From NCBI RefSeq assembly GCF_001550065.1, contig NZ_LRUB01000032.1, forward strand, positions 69,501 through 133,500: a DNA stretch of 64,000 nt. The letters are read 5' to 3'. A program made the position numbers and the translations under genes. Shown here piece after piece: positions 1 to 8,721 of this stretch. The stretch comes from Kordiimonas lipolytica (lineage in GTDB: Bacteria > Pseudomonadota > Alphaproteobacteria > Sphingomonadales > Kordiimonadaceae). The first letter of the stretch is position 1, and each line of letters begins with the position of its first letter. A model generated the notes under the pieces. That model saw only the letters and a program-made list of their open reading frames with translations. It did no database searches and was not told the DNA's origin.

Positions 1-1568
1 GCCTCACGGCGGATATCGTCCACCACCTCAAACGGGCGCTTGGAAATGCCGCGGCCGCGCAGGTCCAGAAGCGCGTCAGAGCCCGAGATATGGTCCGCCA
101 TATTCAGCACATAGCTGCCGTTGCCCGCAATCGGGACGACCACCCGCTGGCCAAGGAACTGCTGCAGCTGCACCCAGAAGCGGTCATCGAACAGGTCACT
201 GTCTGCCGTGACCACAAGATTGACATCCCCTTCCTTCAGCGCAGGGTTCACAACCGGGCCGCCTTCCGCCTCTGCCCGGTCCGGGAAGGCCGTGGCCGCG
301 TGGCCCGTGATCCGCGCCGACAGGATGAAGGATTGGCCCGCGGGCTCCAGGTCCTGCAACAGGCTGTCCGGGTCAGGCACGCCGACGGCGCGCGAGGCGT
401 CATAAAGCATGGCGACGGAACTTGTCGTCACCAGGGGCTGGACGTTTGTGCCGGCATCCTCAAGTGGCTCCAGCACGCCGCTGCTGGCGAAATTCAGATT
501 GTTCACCGAGCCGCTGACCGGGTCGTCGCTTGCCAGGAAATTATCGGTCACCCCCAGCCAGAAGACATAATCCTTCACCGCGTCCGGGCCATAGCCGCCC
601 ATCTGTACGCGCTGCGCCAGCGAGGCATCGCCCACCACCTTGCCTTCCGGCATGGTCACGCCCCAGGCTGGCAGCAGCGGGCCAAGCGTGGACGGGCTGG
701 GCGCCATGGCACGCGGGTTCATGGCCTCAGCATGCGGGTCCAGGAACACAAGCGTGCGGCCACCCTTCAGCACATATTGATCAATGGCGAAAAGCTGGTC
801 TTCGTTCAGTTCCGGTGGATGCACGATCATCAGCACATCCATGTCCTCGGGGAGTGCAGTGAAGCTGGGGTCAATATCCACCAGGTCAAAGGCTTCGCCG
901 AGCTGTTCATAAAGCACATAGGGCTGTGCCTGCCCCTGCATCATCGCCTGCGGGCCACCGGGGCCATAGGGCATGGGCAGCTGGGTCAGGAGGCCAAGTT
1001 TTTTCTGGCCAGTGCGGTCCAGCCCTACCAGCATTTTAACTAGGTCATACTCAAGGAATTTTTCCCGCTCTTCAGTGAAGAAAGCGATTTCACCCCTGCC
1101 GTCGGTGGAGTTGCTGGCGGTAAGCCCCAGATAAAGCGTCGAACCGTCCCCAAGCGGGATGCCCTTGAGGCCAGCAGCGACCGCGTCGTCTTCGGCTTCC
1201 GAAAAGGGTTCAGGGTCAATGACAGACAGATGAATATTCGCCGGGTTCTGTGCCTCAAGCGCGCGCAGCATATCCTCTACCCGCTTGCCATAGCTCAGGA
1301 GCTGTGGATAGGGGGCCGCGAGCGATTTCGAGAAATAGAAATTCAGCGTGACCGGCTCGTCGAAGCGCTCAAGCGCGCTGATGGTGCCGCTTGAGAGCGT
1401 ATAGAGCCCCTCGTCCGTCAGGTCCAGCCGCACGCCGCGCATGTAGCGGTCCGCGATCACGGTGACAGACAGGAACAAAAGTGCCGCCATCAGAATCTGG
1501 ATGCCCGGCCGTTTCATGATGCCTGCTGTCGCCATAGTCTGTTGCTCTTGCTTTTTATCCTCAGCCAT
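1..1568 (-). CDS. GldG-like ABC transporter auxiliary protein (partial, 3' end off the window)
   Basis: The frame stays open from the ATG at 1568 to the left edge, about 522 codons; the C-terminus lies outside. After a short charged N-terminus (MAEDKKQEQQ) comes one membrane segment near residues 20-40, then a long extracytoplasmic part typical of the GldG/ABC_transp_aux family, with a region near residue 75 resembling the family's N-terminal domain and hydrophobic strand-rich segments such as VLMIVHPPEL. The start overlaps the stop of the permease upstream by one base (TGATG), so the two are translationally coupled. In Gld-type exporters this subunit joins the permease and ATPase; the substrate here is unknown. 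The family call is confident, the cellular role is not. Confidence 0.8.
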   Translation of the reverse strand, partial: MAEDKKQEQQTMATAGIMKRPGIQILMAALLFLSVTVIADRYMRGVRLDLTDEGLYTLSSGTISALERFDEPVTLNFYFSKSLAAPYPQLLSYGKRVEDMLRALEAQNPANIHLSVIDPEPFSEAEDDAVAAGLKGIPLGDGSTLYLGLTASNSTDGRGEIAFFTEEREKFLEYDLVKMLVGLDRTGQKKLGLLTQLPMPYGPGGPQAMMQGQAQPYVLYEQLGEAFDLVDIDPSFTALPEDMDVLMIVHPPELNEDQLFAIDQYVLKGGRTLVFLDPHAEAMNPRAMAPSPSTLGPLLPAWGVTMPEGKVVGDASLAQRVQMGGYGPDAVKDYVFWLGVTDNFLASDDPVSGSVNNLNFASSGVLEPLEDAGTNVQPLVTTSSVAMLYDASRAVGVPDPDSLLQDLEPAGQSFILSARITGHAATAFPDRAEAEGGPVVNPALKEGDVNLVVTADSDLFDDRFWVQLQQFLGQRVVVPIAGNGSYVLNMADHISGSDALLDLRGRGISKRPFEVVDDIRRE

Positions 1569-2305
1569 CATCCTGCCTCCCGCTTGCTTTCCACCACAAC
1601 CCGGTTGACCCAGAGCCAGAAGGCGATCACCGCGATGAAATAGAAGACGTCAGCGAAGGAAACGACACCCTTCTGCAGATTGTCGAAATGAATGAGGAAA
1701 GAGAAGTTGGCCACAGCGAGCGTCAGCCCTTCGGGCGCCCAGCCGGTGAAAAGGTCCAGCACCATCGGCAGGCCCGACACCAGGAACAGGAAACACACGG
1801 TGACCGCCAGAATGAAAGCCACCACCTGGTTCTTGGTTGTCGCAGACAGCGCGCTGCCGATCGCAAGGTAGGCCGAGGCCATCAGAAGCGAACCCAGATA
1901 CCCGGTGATGATCACGCCGTTGTCGGGCGAGCCAAGCCAGTTGACCGTGATCCAGATCGGCACAGTGAAAAGAAGCGCAAGGCCCGCGAAGGCGACGGCC
2001 GCCAGATATTTGCCGACAACGATAGAGCCCATGGAGATCGGCAACGTCAGCAAGAGTTCGAACGTGCCGCTCTTTCTTTCCTCGGCCCAGAGCCGCATGG
2101 CAATGGCCGGCATCAGGAACAGGTAAAGCCACGGCTGGTAGGCGAAGAAAGCCACCAGGTCTGCTTGTTCGCGGCCATAAAACTGGCCAAGATAGAAGGT
2201 GAACAGCCCCTGCATCACCAGGAAGATCACCAGGAACACATAGGCGACGGGTGTGGCGAAATAGCTGGCGAATTCGCGGCGGAATATGGTGAGCATCGCT
2301 TTCAT
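1568..2305 (-). CDS. ABC transporter permease, GldF/ABC-2 type
   Basis: A 245-residue integral membrane protein starting MKAMLTIFRREFASYF. This start lies one base after the ATPase stop; an upstream extension inside the ATPase gene is possible but lacks support. About six hydrophobic segments are visible, and the central sequence EERKSGTFELLLTLPIS is the characteristic cytoplasmic loop of ABC-2 permeases of the Gld/Nos type. It forms the membrane channel of the exporter with the ATPase (2307-3248) and the GldG-like protein (1-1568). A nearby alternative start is the ATG at 2296. Substrate unknown. Confidence 0.88.
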   Translation of the reverse strand: MKAMLTIFRREFASYFATPVAYVFLVIFLVMQGLFTFYLGQFYGREQADLVAFFAYQPWLYLFLMPAIAMRLWAEERKSGTFELLLTLPISMGSIVVGKYLAAVAFAGLALLFTVPIWITVNWLGSPDNGVIITGYLGSLLMASAYLAIGSALSATTKNQVVAFILAVTVCFLFLVSGLPMVLDLFTGWAPEGLTLAVANFSFLIHFDNLQKGVVSFADVFYFIAVIAFWLWVNRVVVESKREAG

Positions 2306-2306
2306 C

Positions 2307-3248
2307 TTACCGGCCCTCCGTAACCTGGCGGAACACATCATCGAGCCGCCCGGCCTCAACCGAAAACTGCCTGACCTTCCAGTTGCTGACTGCGGCGATA
2401 TCACCGATCTGGTCGGCGATTTCCGCGCCTTCGCGCGCCAGCACCGTCAGGCGTACATCATCGCCTTCCGTCGCGGCTTCAACCTTGGCCACCATACGGA
2501 TCGATTTAAGCGCAGATGCCGCTTTTTCCGCTTCCGAGCGGGGCACAAGCATGGTGACCGCGTTCCTGTATTTCGACCGGGCCCGCAGCTCAGACGGTGT
2601 GCCGTCAGCCACGATGCTGCCCTTGTTGATGATGACCGCGCGGTGACAGAGCGCGTCCACCTCTTCCAGAATGTGGGTGGAGATAATGATCGCCCGGTCG
2701 ACCGACATGGCTTCGATCAGGCGCCTGACTTCATGTTTCTGGTTGGGATCAAGCCCGTCAGTGGGCTCGTCAAGGATCAGAACATCCGGCGCATGCAAAA
2801 TAGCAGCAGCCAAGCCTACCCGGCGCTTGAAACCTTTCGAGAGCGTCTCGACACGCTGGTCCATCACACTGTGAAGATGCACAGCACCTGCGGCACTTTC
2901 CACCACGTCCCGCGCTTCGCCGCCTTCGATGCCGTGCGCGGCCGCAACAAACATCAGGAAATCCTTGCTGGTCATGTCGCCGTATAGTGGCGCCCCTTCC
3001 GGCAGATAGCCGATACGCTTCCGGGCAGCCACATTGCCCGTAGAGATGGTTTCACCACAAACAATGGCCCGCCCATTGGTGGGGGCGAGGAAGCCAGTCA
3101 GCATCTTCATAGTGGTGGTTTTGCCGGCGCCGTTCGGCCCAAGGAAACCAAGCACTTCGCCCTTCTTCAAGGAAAGCGAAATGCCGTCCACAGCCTTGAG
3201 GGTGCCGAAATGTTTTCTAAGGTCCTGTGCTTCAAGTAACACATCCAT
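2307..3248 (-). CDS. ABC transporter ATP-binding protein, GldA-like
   Basis: A 313-residue ATPase with Walker A GPNGAGKT (residues 37-44), signature LSKGFKRR (136-143), Walker B VLILDEPTDGLDP (from 156) and the H-loop histidine in IISTHILEEVD (192). The LSKG form of the signature is usual for GldA/YxlF-type exporters. The residues after about 215 form a C-terminal extension typical of this group. The start ATG at 3248 follows a strong Shine-Dalgarno (AAGGGGGA). It is the first gene of a three-gene operon with the permease and GldG-like protein and powers that exporter from the cytoplasmic face. Confidence 0.92.
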   Translation of the reverse strand: MDVLLEAQDLRKHFGTLKAVDGISLSLKKGEVLGFLGPNGAGKTTTMKMLTGFLAPTNGRAIVCGETISTGNVAARKRIGYLPEGAPLYGDMTSKDFLMFVAAAHGIEGGEARDVVESAAGAVHLHSVMDQRVETLSKGFKRRVGLAAAILHAPDVLILDEPTDGLDPNQKHEVRRLIEAMSVDRAIIISTHILEEVDALCHRAVIINKGSIVADGTPSELRARSKYRNAVTMLVPRSEAEKAASALKSIRMVAKVEAATEGDDVRLTVLAREGAEIADQIGDIAAVSNWKVRQFSVEAGRLDDVFRQVTEGR

Positions 3249-3351
3249 GACCAGATATCCCCCTTCGGTCGGTGGCCGCTTCGGCGCGGCCTTTCGTTAT
3301 TCTTCGTCTGCTAGATAAAGTCTCAGGCGGGTCAAGGCAAGACCCGCGAGT

Positions 3352-4038
3352 CTAATAAGCTAGCTTGGCTGATCTGGCATAGCCGTCAAACAGGTCCAAC
3401 ATGCTCTCGCGCCACGCATGAATCGGGTCATCCGCATCAAGAAGCTCGAAGTCGCTGGCGATGCGGGCCCACATCAGGGTGCCGAACAGGCAATAGTCTG
3501 CCCAGGCCGGCGCATCGCCAGACAGGAACTTTTGAAAACCAAGTGTGTTTCGGATGGGCGTGAGCGACGCGCGAAACTTCGGCAACGCTGCATCGCGACC
3601 AGCTTGTGCCTCTTCCAGGCTGCAGCCCAGGAATTTTTCGCGGGCTTCACGGAAATAAGACCCGTTCTTTTCATCCAGCCGGGCATGAATGTCCGCCACA
3701 ATCATCGGGAAGATGCCACGCACAACCGTGTTATCGATAAAGGCATTCAGAAGCCGCGCCTGGCCTTCTGCAATCGGCCCGCCGAAAAGCGGCGCATCCG
3801 GATAGGTTTTCTCCAGGTAAAGCGCGATCTCAAAACTGTCTTTCACCCAGGTGCCGTCATCGTTCAGCACCGGCACAGTTTTCGACTGGGCATTTTCAAG
3901 CGGCTGCTTGTTCAGGAACCGGATCGGCACGCCTTCAAAATCAAGGCCCTTGTGCATGAGCGCCATACGGATGCGCCAGACATAGGGACTGAAACGCACA
4001 TCTTCATCACGGCCGCAAAGTTCAAACAGCTGTCTCAT
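3352..4038 (-). CDS. Glutathione S-transferase family protein, LigE/beta-etherase-like
   Basis: A 228-residue soluble enzyme. The N-terminal thioredoxin-like half holds SPYVWRIRMALMHKG and KTVPVLNDDGTWVKDS, which match the glutathione-site motifs of LigE/LigP-type etherases more closely than ordinary GSTs. The C-terminal helical half ends DDPIHAWRESMLDLFDG, again as in LigE relatives. Ser17 of SPYVW is the probable catalytic residue. It is alone, with its own Shine-Dalgarno (GGGAGAG) before the ATG at 4038 and about 100 bases after the ABC operon start. Aryl-ether cleavage is the role of characterised relatives; here it is only a suggestion, and a general detoxifying GST is equally possible. 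Confidence 0.8.
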   Translation of the reverse strand: MRQLFELCGRDEDVRFSPYVWRIRMALMHKGLDFEGVPIRFLNKQPLENAQSKTVPVLNDDGTWVKDSFEIALYLEKTYPDAPLFGGPIAEGQARLLNAFIDNTVVRGIFPMIVADIHARLDEKNGSYFREAREKFLGCSLEEAQAGRDAALPKFRASLTPIRNTLGFQKFLSGDAPAWADYCLFGTLMWARIASDFELLDADDPIHAWRESMLDLFDGYARSAKLAY

Positions 4039-4163
4039 ATCTCTCTCCCTGGTATCGCACGGTGCCTGACAGGGTGGCTAGGGTGCCCGGCACAAGGGAA
4101 CTTGTCGAGCAAGAAAACCATTATGTGATCATAAGACACTTTGATGATTGTATGAAAATAGTG

Positions 4164-4234
4164 CTGGCCCGACCGTGGGACAATGCGGAGATAAGGGGCT
4201 AGGGGTTCAGCGCCCCGCATACCGGTCGGGCCAG
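4164..4234. other. Long nested inverted repeat, candidate structured RNA
   Basis: In the 376-base gap between the GST and GIN-domain genes, CTGGCCCGACC (4164-4174) is the exact reverse complement of GGTCGGGCCAG (4224-4234). A second arm pair lies inside: ATGCGG (4183-4188) with CCGCAT (4215-4220). The two stems nest, which suggests a folded RNA or a protein-binding site. I recognise no known RNA family; there is no tRNA or SRP-RNA signature. The rest of the gap (4235-4359) shows no convincing gene. Strand and transcription are unknown. Confidence 0.4.
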
Positions 4235-4359
4235 TCGAGGCCAACAGCTAAAATCTCGGCCTGCAATACGGCTGGCGCGCGGCCCATTTGTGACCATTTC
4301 GGGGCACTCCCTGAACCTTGGTTTAGCCTCCCGCGCCGACCTTTGAAGCCGCCAAAGAA

Positions 4360-4384
4360 AAACCCCGGCACGGAGCCGGGGTTT
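4360..4384 (-). terminator. Intrinsic terminator after the GIN-domain genes
   Basis: AAACCCCGGC (4360-4369), a five-base loop, and GCCGGGGTTT (4375-4384) form a perfect 10-bp stem. Read on the minus strand it continues into a T-rich stretch (TTTTTCTTT), 30 bases past the stop of the 4415-5113 gene. Confidence 0.8.
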
Positions 4385-4414
4385 CGCTTAATTCGGTTTA
4401 GGGCTGAAAATGTA

Positions 4415-5113
4415 TCAGCGCATCTCAACATCGCCAGAGCCATGCACGCTGGTGCGCAGCTTGTCCGGCTTGCCATAAACGACAACGTCACCGGAACCCT
4501 GGATCGTGATATCGGCAGCCTCGTTGGCATGCACGGACACATCACCGGAGCCCTGCACCGTCACTTCCGCGGACTGGCAGATCATGCCGTCGGCATCAAT
4601 GTCGCCTGACCCATGCAGGTCGGCTTCAACTTCATCGCATGTGCCGCTGATCTTGATGTCGCCGGAGCCATGCACACTCATATCCAGATCGCCGAACTTG
4701 CCATTCTTGACGATGGCATCGCCAGAACCATGCACCTGGAGATCAAAATCTTCTGCCTCGGCGCCTTCCACCAGCATGTCACCAGAGCCGTGTACGCCAG
4801 CAGCGTCAAGCGAAGGCACAGTGATATAAATCTTCATGCGCTTGATGCTGCGATAGTTGCCGCGTTCCAGCTGGATGTGCAGCTCATCGCCTTTCACGAT
4901 AGTCTCGATATGTTCGATGATGTTGGCGTCGGCCTCAACGCGGACCGACTGTTCGCTGCCCACCTTGATTTCCACATCCATGGAGCCTTTGAGGTATACC
5001 TCATCAAACGCGCCCACATCGCGGGTTTCTTTGGCAATATCGTCCGCTTGGGCTGCAAGAGTCCCCACAGCCAGAGCCGCTACTGCAGCAGTTGTTTTCA
5101 ATATGTGTTTCAT
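4415..5113 (-). CDS. Secreted head-GIN (DUF2807) domain protein with seven GSGD repeats
   Basis: A 232-residue protein with a clear signal peptide (MKHILKTTAAVAALAVGTLA, cleavage near AQA). The mature part is a right-handed beta-type repeat: GSGD occurs seven times at about 20-residue intervals, mostly as HGSGD, ending SVHGSGDVEMR. This is the head-GIN domain (DUF2807), found in secreted or surface proteins of unknown function. A strong Shine-Dalgarno (GGGGGAGAG) precedes the ATG at 5113. It is second in a two-gene unit with the related gene at 5131-5832, 17 bases upstream. Adhesin or envelope roles are proposed for the family but not shown. Confidence 0.85.
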   Translation of the reverse strand: MKHILKTTAAVAALAVGTLAAQADDIAKETRDVGAFDEVYLKGSMDVEIKVGSEQSVRVEADANIIEHIETIVKGDELHIQLERGNYRSIKRMKIYITVPSLDAAGVHGSGDMLVEGAEAEDFDLQVHGSGDAIVKNGKFGDLDMSVHGSGDIKISGTCDEVEADLHGSGDIDADGMICQSAEVTVQGSGDVSVHANEAADITIQGSGDVVVYGKPDKLRTSVHGSGDVEMR

Positions 5114-5130
5114 TTTACTCTCCCCCGGAA

Positions 5131-5832
5131 TTATTTGATGCGGATCTTGCCAAACAAGCTATCGCTCTGATGCACTTTCTTGGGCTCACCATAGACGGTG
5201 ATAGAGCCAATGCCGCTCACGTCTGCGTCAACGCTTTCGCTTGCAAACACCTTGGCTTCGCCCACGCCCTGAACGGACACTTCCACATCGGCGCATTCAA
5301 GGTCCTCGGCATCCACTTCACCGGCGCCCTTCAGTTCAAGGTCGAGCGAACCGCACGTGCCTTCAAGTTCAATCGCGCCTGCGCCCTTGAGGTCGATCAA
5401 AAGGTTTTCGCTTTTCAGGCCTTTTATTTCCGCGTCCACAGCGCCCATCACTTCGAATTCCTCAAGCGTTGGCATGGTGATCGTCACCTTGATGTCATCG
5501 GAATTGAAATGAATGTTGCCGTCATCATCGTCGTCATTGGCGTTATCAAGGGTCAGCGTGCCGTTCCGGACATAACTTTCAAGGCGCGCGACATCATCAT
5601 CATCGCCTTCAACCTTGAGGGAGAAGCTTTCGCCAGCCTCAAGCTTCAGCTCCATCGCACCCTTGATGCGAATTTTGGTGAAGTCCTTGACGTCCCGGTC
5701 CTTTACGACTTCGACATGCTCAGGATGCATGGCCATCAGGGCGGTTGCGGCTGGGGTCAAAATGGTAGCACCGGCCAGACCTGCAAGCGCAAGTCCGAAC
5801 ACACTCCGGCGAATAGTATTCGCGTGTTTCAT
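5131..5832 (-). CDS. Secreted head-GIN (DUF2807) domain protein, acidic paralogue
   Basis: A 233-residue secreted protein; the signal peptide runs to about residue 31 (ATILTPAATA). It is a diverged paralogue of the 4415-5113 product. The repeat core is GAG or GVG instead of GSGD (DLKGAGAIELEG, ELKGAGEVDAED, SVQGVGEAKV). An acidic stretch NANDDDDDGN lies near residue 98 and could bind cations, though this is inference. Start at 5832 with Shine-Dalgarno GAGGAA. It is the first gene of the two-gene unit, probably co-transcribed and sharing the terminator at 4360-4384. Confidence 0.82.
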   Translation of the reverse strand: MKHANTIRRSVFGLALAGLAGATILTPAATALMAMHPEHVEVVKDRDVKDFTKIRIKGAMELKLEAGESFSLKVEGDDDDVARLESYVRNGTLTLDNANDDDDDGNIHFNSDDIKVTITMPTLEEFEVMGAVDAEIKGLKSENLLIDLKGAGAIELEGTCGSLDLELKGAGEVDAEDLECADVEVSVQGVGEAKVFASESVDADVSGIGSITVYGEPKKVHQSDSLFGKIRIK

Positions 5833-6002
5833 GGGATAATTCCTCGCTTTGTTGTCGTGTGCCGTTCCAATTATTCTTATGAAATCGGCATCTTTGTTAT
5901 CTCATTCATGTAGGAAGGGGTCAAGCCGATTCAAGGGGGCTTGTCGCGCCACGCTTGCTATTCATCGCATTTTTCCGCAAACTGGACAGGTAAGAGGAGT
6001 GC

Positions 6003-6371
6003 ATGAACGAAGCATCATCCATCCATACTCTGGGGCAACTGCCCGGCAACGCCTCGAAGGCGGGCCGAGACACCATCGTCTATTTCATGCGCCCCGAGCT
6101 TAACCAGATCCTGAATGTCTATGGCCGTATGGTCGCCGCCGGCGAATGGCGCGATTATGCCATCGACCACCTAAAGGAACAGGCTGTCTTCTCCATATTC
6201 CGGCGCGCGTCAGAGATGCCGCTATACCGCATCATCAAGGAACCGGCACTCAGCACCCAGCAGGGCGCCTGGCGCATCATGGGCATGGACGGCCAGGTCC
6301 TGAAGCGCGGCAAGAAGCTCGATCAGCTCCTCAGGTACTTCGACCGCCAATTGGTCAAGGCTGTCGACTAA
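6003..6371 (+). CDS. DUF2794 family protein
   Basis: A 122-residue soluble protein. LNQILNVYGRMVAAGEWRDY followed by AIDHLKEQAVFSIFRR is the conserved core of DUF2794, a family found across Alphaproteobacteria. No catalytic motif is evident and its function is unknown. The ATG at 6003 follows AAGAGGAG. It stands alone, divergent from the GIN genes and tail-to-tail with the PD40-like gene. Confidence 0.85.
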   Translation: MNEASSIHTLGQLPGNASKAGRDTIVYFMRPELNQILNVYGRMVAAGEWRDYAIDHLKEQAVFSIFRRASEMPLYRIIKEPALSTQQGAWRIMGMDGQVLKRGKKLDQLLRYFDRQLVKAVD

Positions 6372-6388
6372 GGCCCAAAGCAGCCGGT

Positions 6389-7282
6389 TCAATTTGGCCT
6401 GAGCTCCTCGATGATCCGCGCATCAATCCAGAACAAGTCGGACTGACGCTTGCCGTCGCCACCGGCTTTCGGCACCATTCTGTTGAAGAACAGATAGTTG
6501 CCGTCAGGCGTGACCCTTGGCCCACCTTCCTCAGCTGCGGTATTTACCTTGTCGCCCATGTTGATCGCTTCGCCCCAGGAACCGTCTTCCTGCCGAAAAC
6601 TGATGTAAAGATCAGATTCGCCATAGCCGCTCTCGCGCTCGCCGTCCCACATGATGTAGCTCTCGTCCGGCGCGATAAACGGGTGGGCATTCCAAATGCC
6701 GGTATTGATCTCGTCGGGCAGAGGTTTCGGGTCTTCCCATTTGCCGTCAGTGAACCGTGAATAACGAAGGATACTGATACCCTCCCGGGTGCCCCTTTCA
6801 TCCAGCACAAGCGTGCCTTTGGCGGAGGCCTTCAAGGTCATGATCTGAATTTGTTCAAACGCGGGGCCCAGGCTTTTCATCTCCGACCAGCCGTCTGGGG
6901 TGCGCTCCTTATATTGAGCCTTGAAATGCAGGGTCTTACCGTCCGGTGACTCGAACAGTTTACGCTCTTCATCAGGCATTGGCACCTTATGCCATTCATT
7001 CCCCACTCGCTTGAATATTACAGATTCTGGCTGCTCGGACTCGCGCGAATGCCGCCACCGGCTGACATAGAATTTTGTCATATCCTGGGAAAAACCGCCC
7101 GCGTCCCCCCATTCTTCCGTATTCACAATGCCCGGAGCGAAGGGTTGGGCGATCATACCCGGCGGCGTTTGCCCGAGGTAAGGTCCATGTGCGACGGCTG
7201 TTGCATCACCCGCGCTGGCACCACCGGTCACAGCCGTCACGGCAAGGACCATCAAGCCAGGCAAAACGGCAATTCTTCTCAT
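6389..7282 (-). CDS. Secreted PD40/WD40-like beta-propeller protein
   Basis: A 297-residue protein from ATG 7282, which has a strong Shine-Dalgarno (AAGGGGG); an in-frame upstream ATG at 7312 lacks one. Signal peptide MRRIAVLPGLMVLAVTAV. The mature part has repeated blades of the type HPFIAPDESYIMWDGERE and GPRVTPDGNYLFFNR, matching PD40-like repeats of TolB-type propellers. Such proteins often bind ligands or act as periplasmic scaffolds; no catalytic residues are recognisable. No partner gene is obvious nearby. The 299 bases upstream to the ankyrin gene are AT-rich and show no further gene. Confidence 0.7.
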   Translation of the reverse strand: MRRIAVLPGLMVLAVTAVTGGASAGDATAVAHGPYLGQTPPGMIAQPFAPGIVNTEEWGDAGGFSQDMTKFYVSRWRHSRESEQPESVIFKRVGNEWHKVPMPDEERKLFESPDGKTLHFKAQYKERTPDGWSEMKSLGPAFEQIQIMTLKASAKGTLVLDERGTREGISILRYSRFTDGKWEDPKPLPDEINTGIWNAHPFIAPDESYIMWDGERESGYGESDLYISFRQEDGSWGEAINMGDKVNTAAEEGGPRVTPDGNYLFFNRMVPKAGGDGKRQSDLFWIDARIIEELRPN

Positions 7283-7581
7283 GATTCCCCCTTCAATTCG
7301 GCAGCGCTTCATTATCTTGATCGCGGTATTGCCGCATTAAGCCATATATCGGAAGCTATACAAAACGGCTGCGATGAATCGTTTCATTGATGCGCCAAAA
7401 TGAAATATTATAACAAAGCGCATAGCCGTATTTTGTTTATGTATGGGCCTCTTGCGTTACCAAAAGACATCATAGCCAAGCGCCTGCGTGTTAAACCAAA
7501 AGGTACTTGCTGAAAGTGGGCGCGCTGGCGCACAGTGGCCGCGCCGGAAACAAGCAATTAAAACCAATTTGGGGTAGCATC

Positions 7582-8721
7582 ATGAAACGCCTGGGCCTGT
7601 CTTTCCTTCTAATCGCCTTTTTCAGTGTCACAGCGTCAGCAAACCCGGCGGCCGACAAAGCCATGATGGATGCCATCATGGCAGGCGACGCGGAAACTGC
7701 CCTCAGTGCCATCGATGCAGGCGCCGGTGCAAACGCTTTGGATGACAAAGGCGCAAGCGCGCTTTTCCGCGCGGTGCAGAACAAGCTGGAGCCTGTCGTC
7801 GTGGAGCTTCTCGAAAAAGGGGCCAACCCTAACGTGCAGTGGGCCGATTATATCGGCGCCACGCCCTTGATGATGGCCGTGCAGGTCAAGGACCTGGGCC
7901 TTGCCCAGACACTGCTTGAATATGATGCGGATGTGAATGTGGCTGACACAAACGGTGACCCCGCCATCAACTGGGCGGCCTATTATGGCTACGGCGACTT
8001 TGTCGAGCTGTTCCTTGTGCATGACGCAGACACCAGTCTTACCGGCCACGGCAACGCGCTGGAGATAGCCATGCGGCGCGGCCACCAGGACCTGGTGAAG
8101 ATGCTGAACACATCCCACGACATGCCCTCGCCGGATGCTGCCTTCATGGTGGAAGCCATTGAGGCTGGCGATGATGCCGGTGTTGCGGAGGCCCTGATGC
8201 TGGGTGTGCCCGCAGACACGCTGGATTTCACAGACCGCCCTGTGCTCGCGCTGGCCGCCCGGCTTGGCCGTGTGACCATTGCAGAGCGGCTTCTGGCCGC
8301 GGGTGCACCAGTGGATCAAGTGGATGCCATCGGCTTCACACCACTGATGGAGGCCGCGCGTGACGGCCAGCTTGAGACCGCCCAACTGCTTCTTGAAGCA
8401 GGCGCGGACCCGAACCACAGGTCAGAAGCCTCAGCGCTTCACCTTACGCCCATGCATATGGCGGGGCTGAGCGGCAAGGCTGAGATGGTGCAGATGCTGG
8501 CGGAAGCGGGCGCGGCGGTTGACCCGTTGGGGCGCGAGAATGCCACACCGCTTTCCTGGGCGCTGGGCGAAGGCAAGATAGAGGCCGCCATGGCGCTTCT
8601 GGACCTGGGCGCTGACCCCACCATCAAAAGCAACTATGGCTACACACCCGCCGACATCGCCAGAAACATGAAGAACGAAGCGCTGCTCAAAAAGATGAAG
8701 CTAGCCGAAAACCAGGAATAG
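7582..8721 (+). CDS. Exported ankyrin-repeat protein
   Basis: A 379-residue protein from ATG 7582 (upstream GGGGTAG); a longer frame from 7507 would bury the signal peptide MKRLGLSFLLIAFFSVTA, so the later start is preferred. The mature part is almost entirely ankyrin repeats, roughly nine to ten, for example GFTPLMEAARDGQLETAQLL and ATPLSWALGEGKIEAAMALL. A periplasmic protein-interaction role is likely. Its last 21 bases overlap the end of the opposite NRAMP-like gene. Partner unknown. Confidence 0.85.
   Translation: MKRLGLSFLLIAFFSVTASANPAADKAMMDAIMAGDAETALSAIDAGAGANALDDKGASALFRAVQNKLEPVVVELLEKGANPNVQWADYIGATPLMMAVQVKDLGLAQTLLEYDADVNVADTNGDPAINWAAYYGYGDFVELFLVHDADTSLTGHGNALEIAMRRGHQDLVKMLNTSHDMPSPDAAFMVEAIEAGDDAGVAEALMLGVPADTLDFTDRPVLALAARLGRVTIAERLLAAGAPVDQVDAIGFTPLMEAARDGQLETAQLLLEAGADPNHRSEASALHLTPMHMAGLSGKAEMVQMLAEAGAAVDPLGRENATPLSWALGEGKIEAAMALLDLGADPTIKSNYGYTPADIARNMKNEALLKKMKLAENQE

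Noticed and set aside
90..1043. 317-codon plus-strand frame opposite the GldG-like gene
   Set aside because: It has no recognisable domain and is antisense to a well-supported family protein, whose codon positions explain the open frame.
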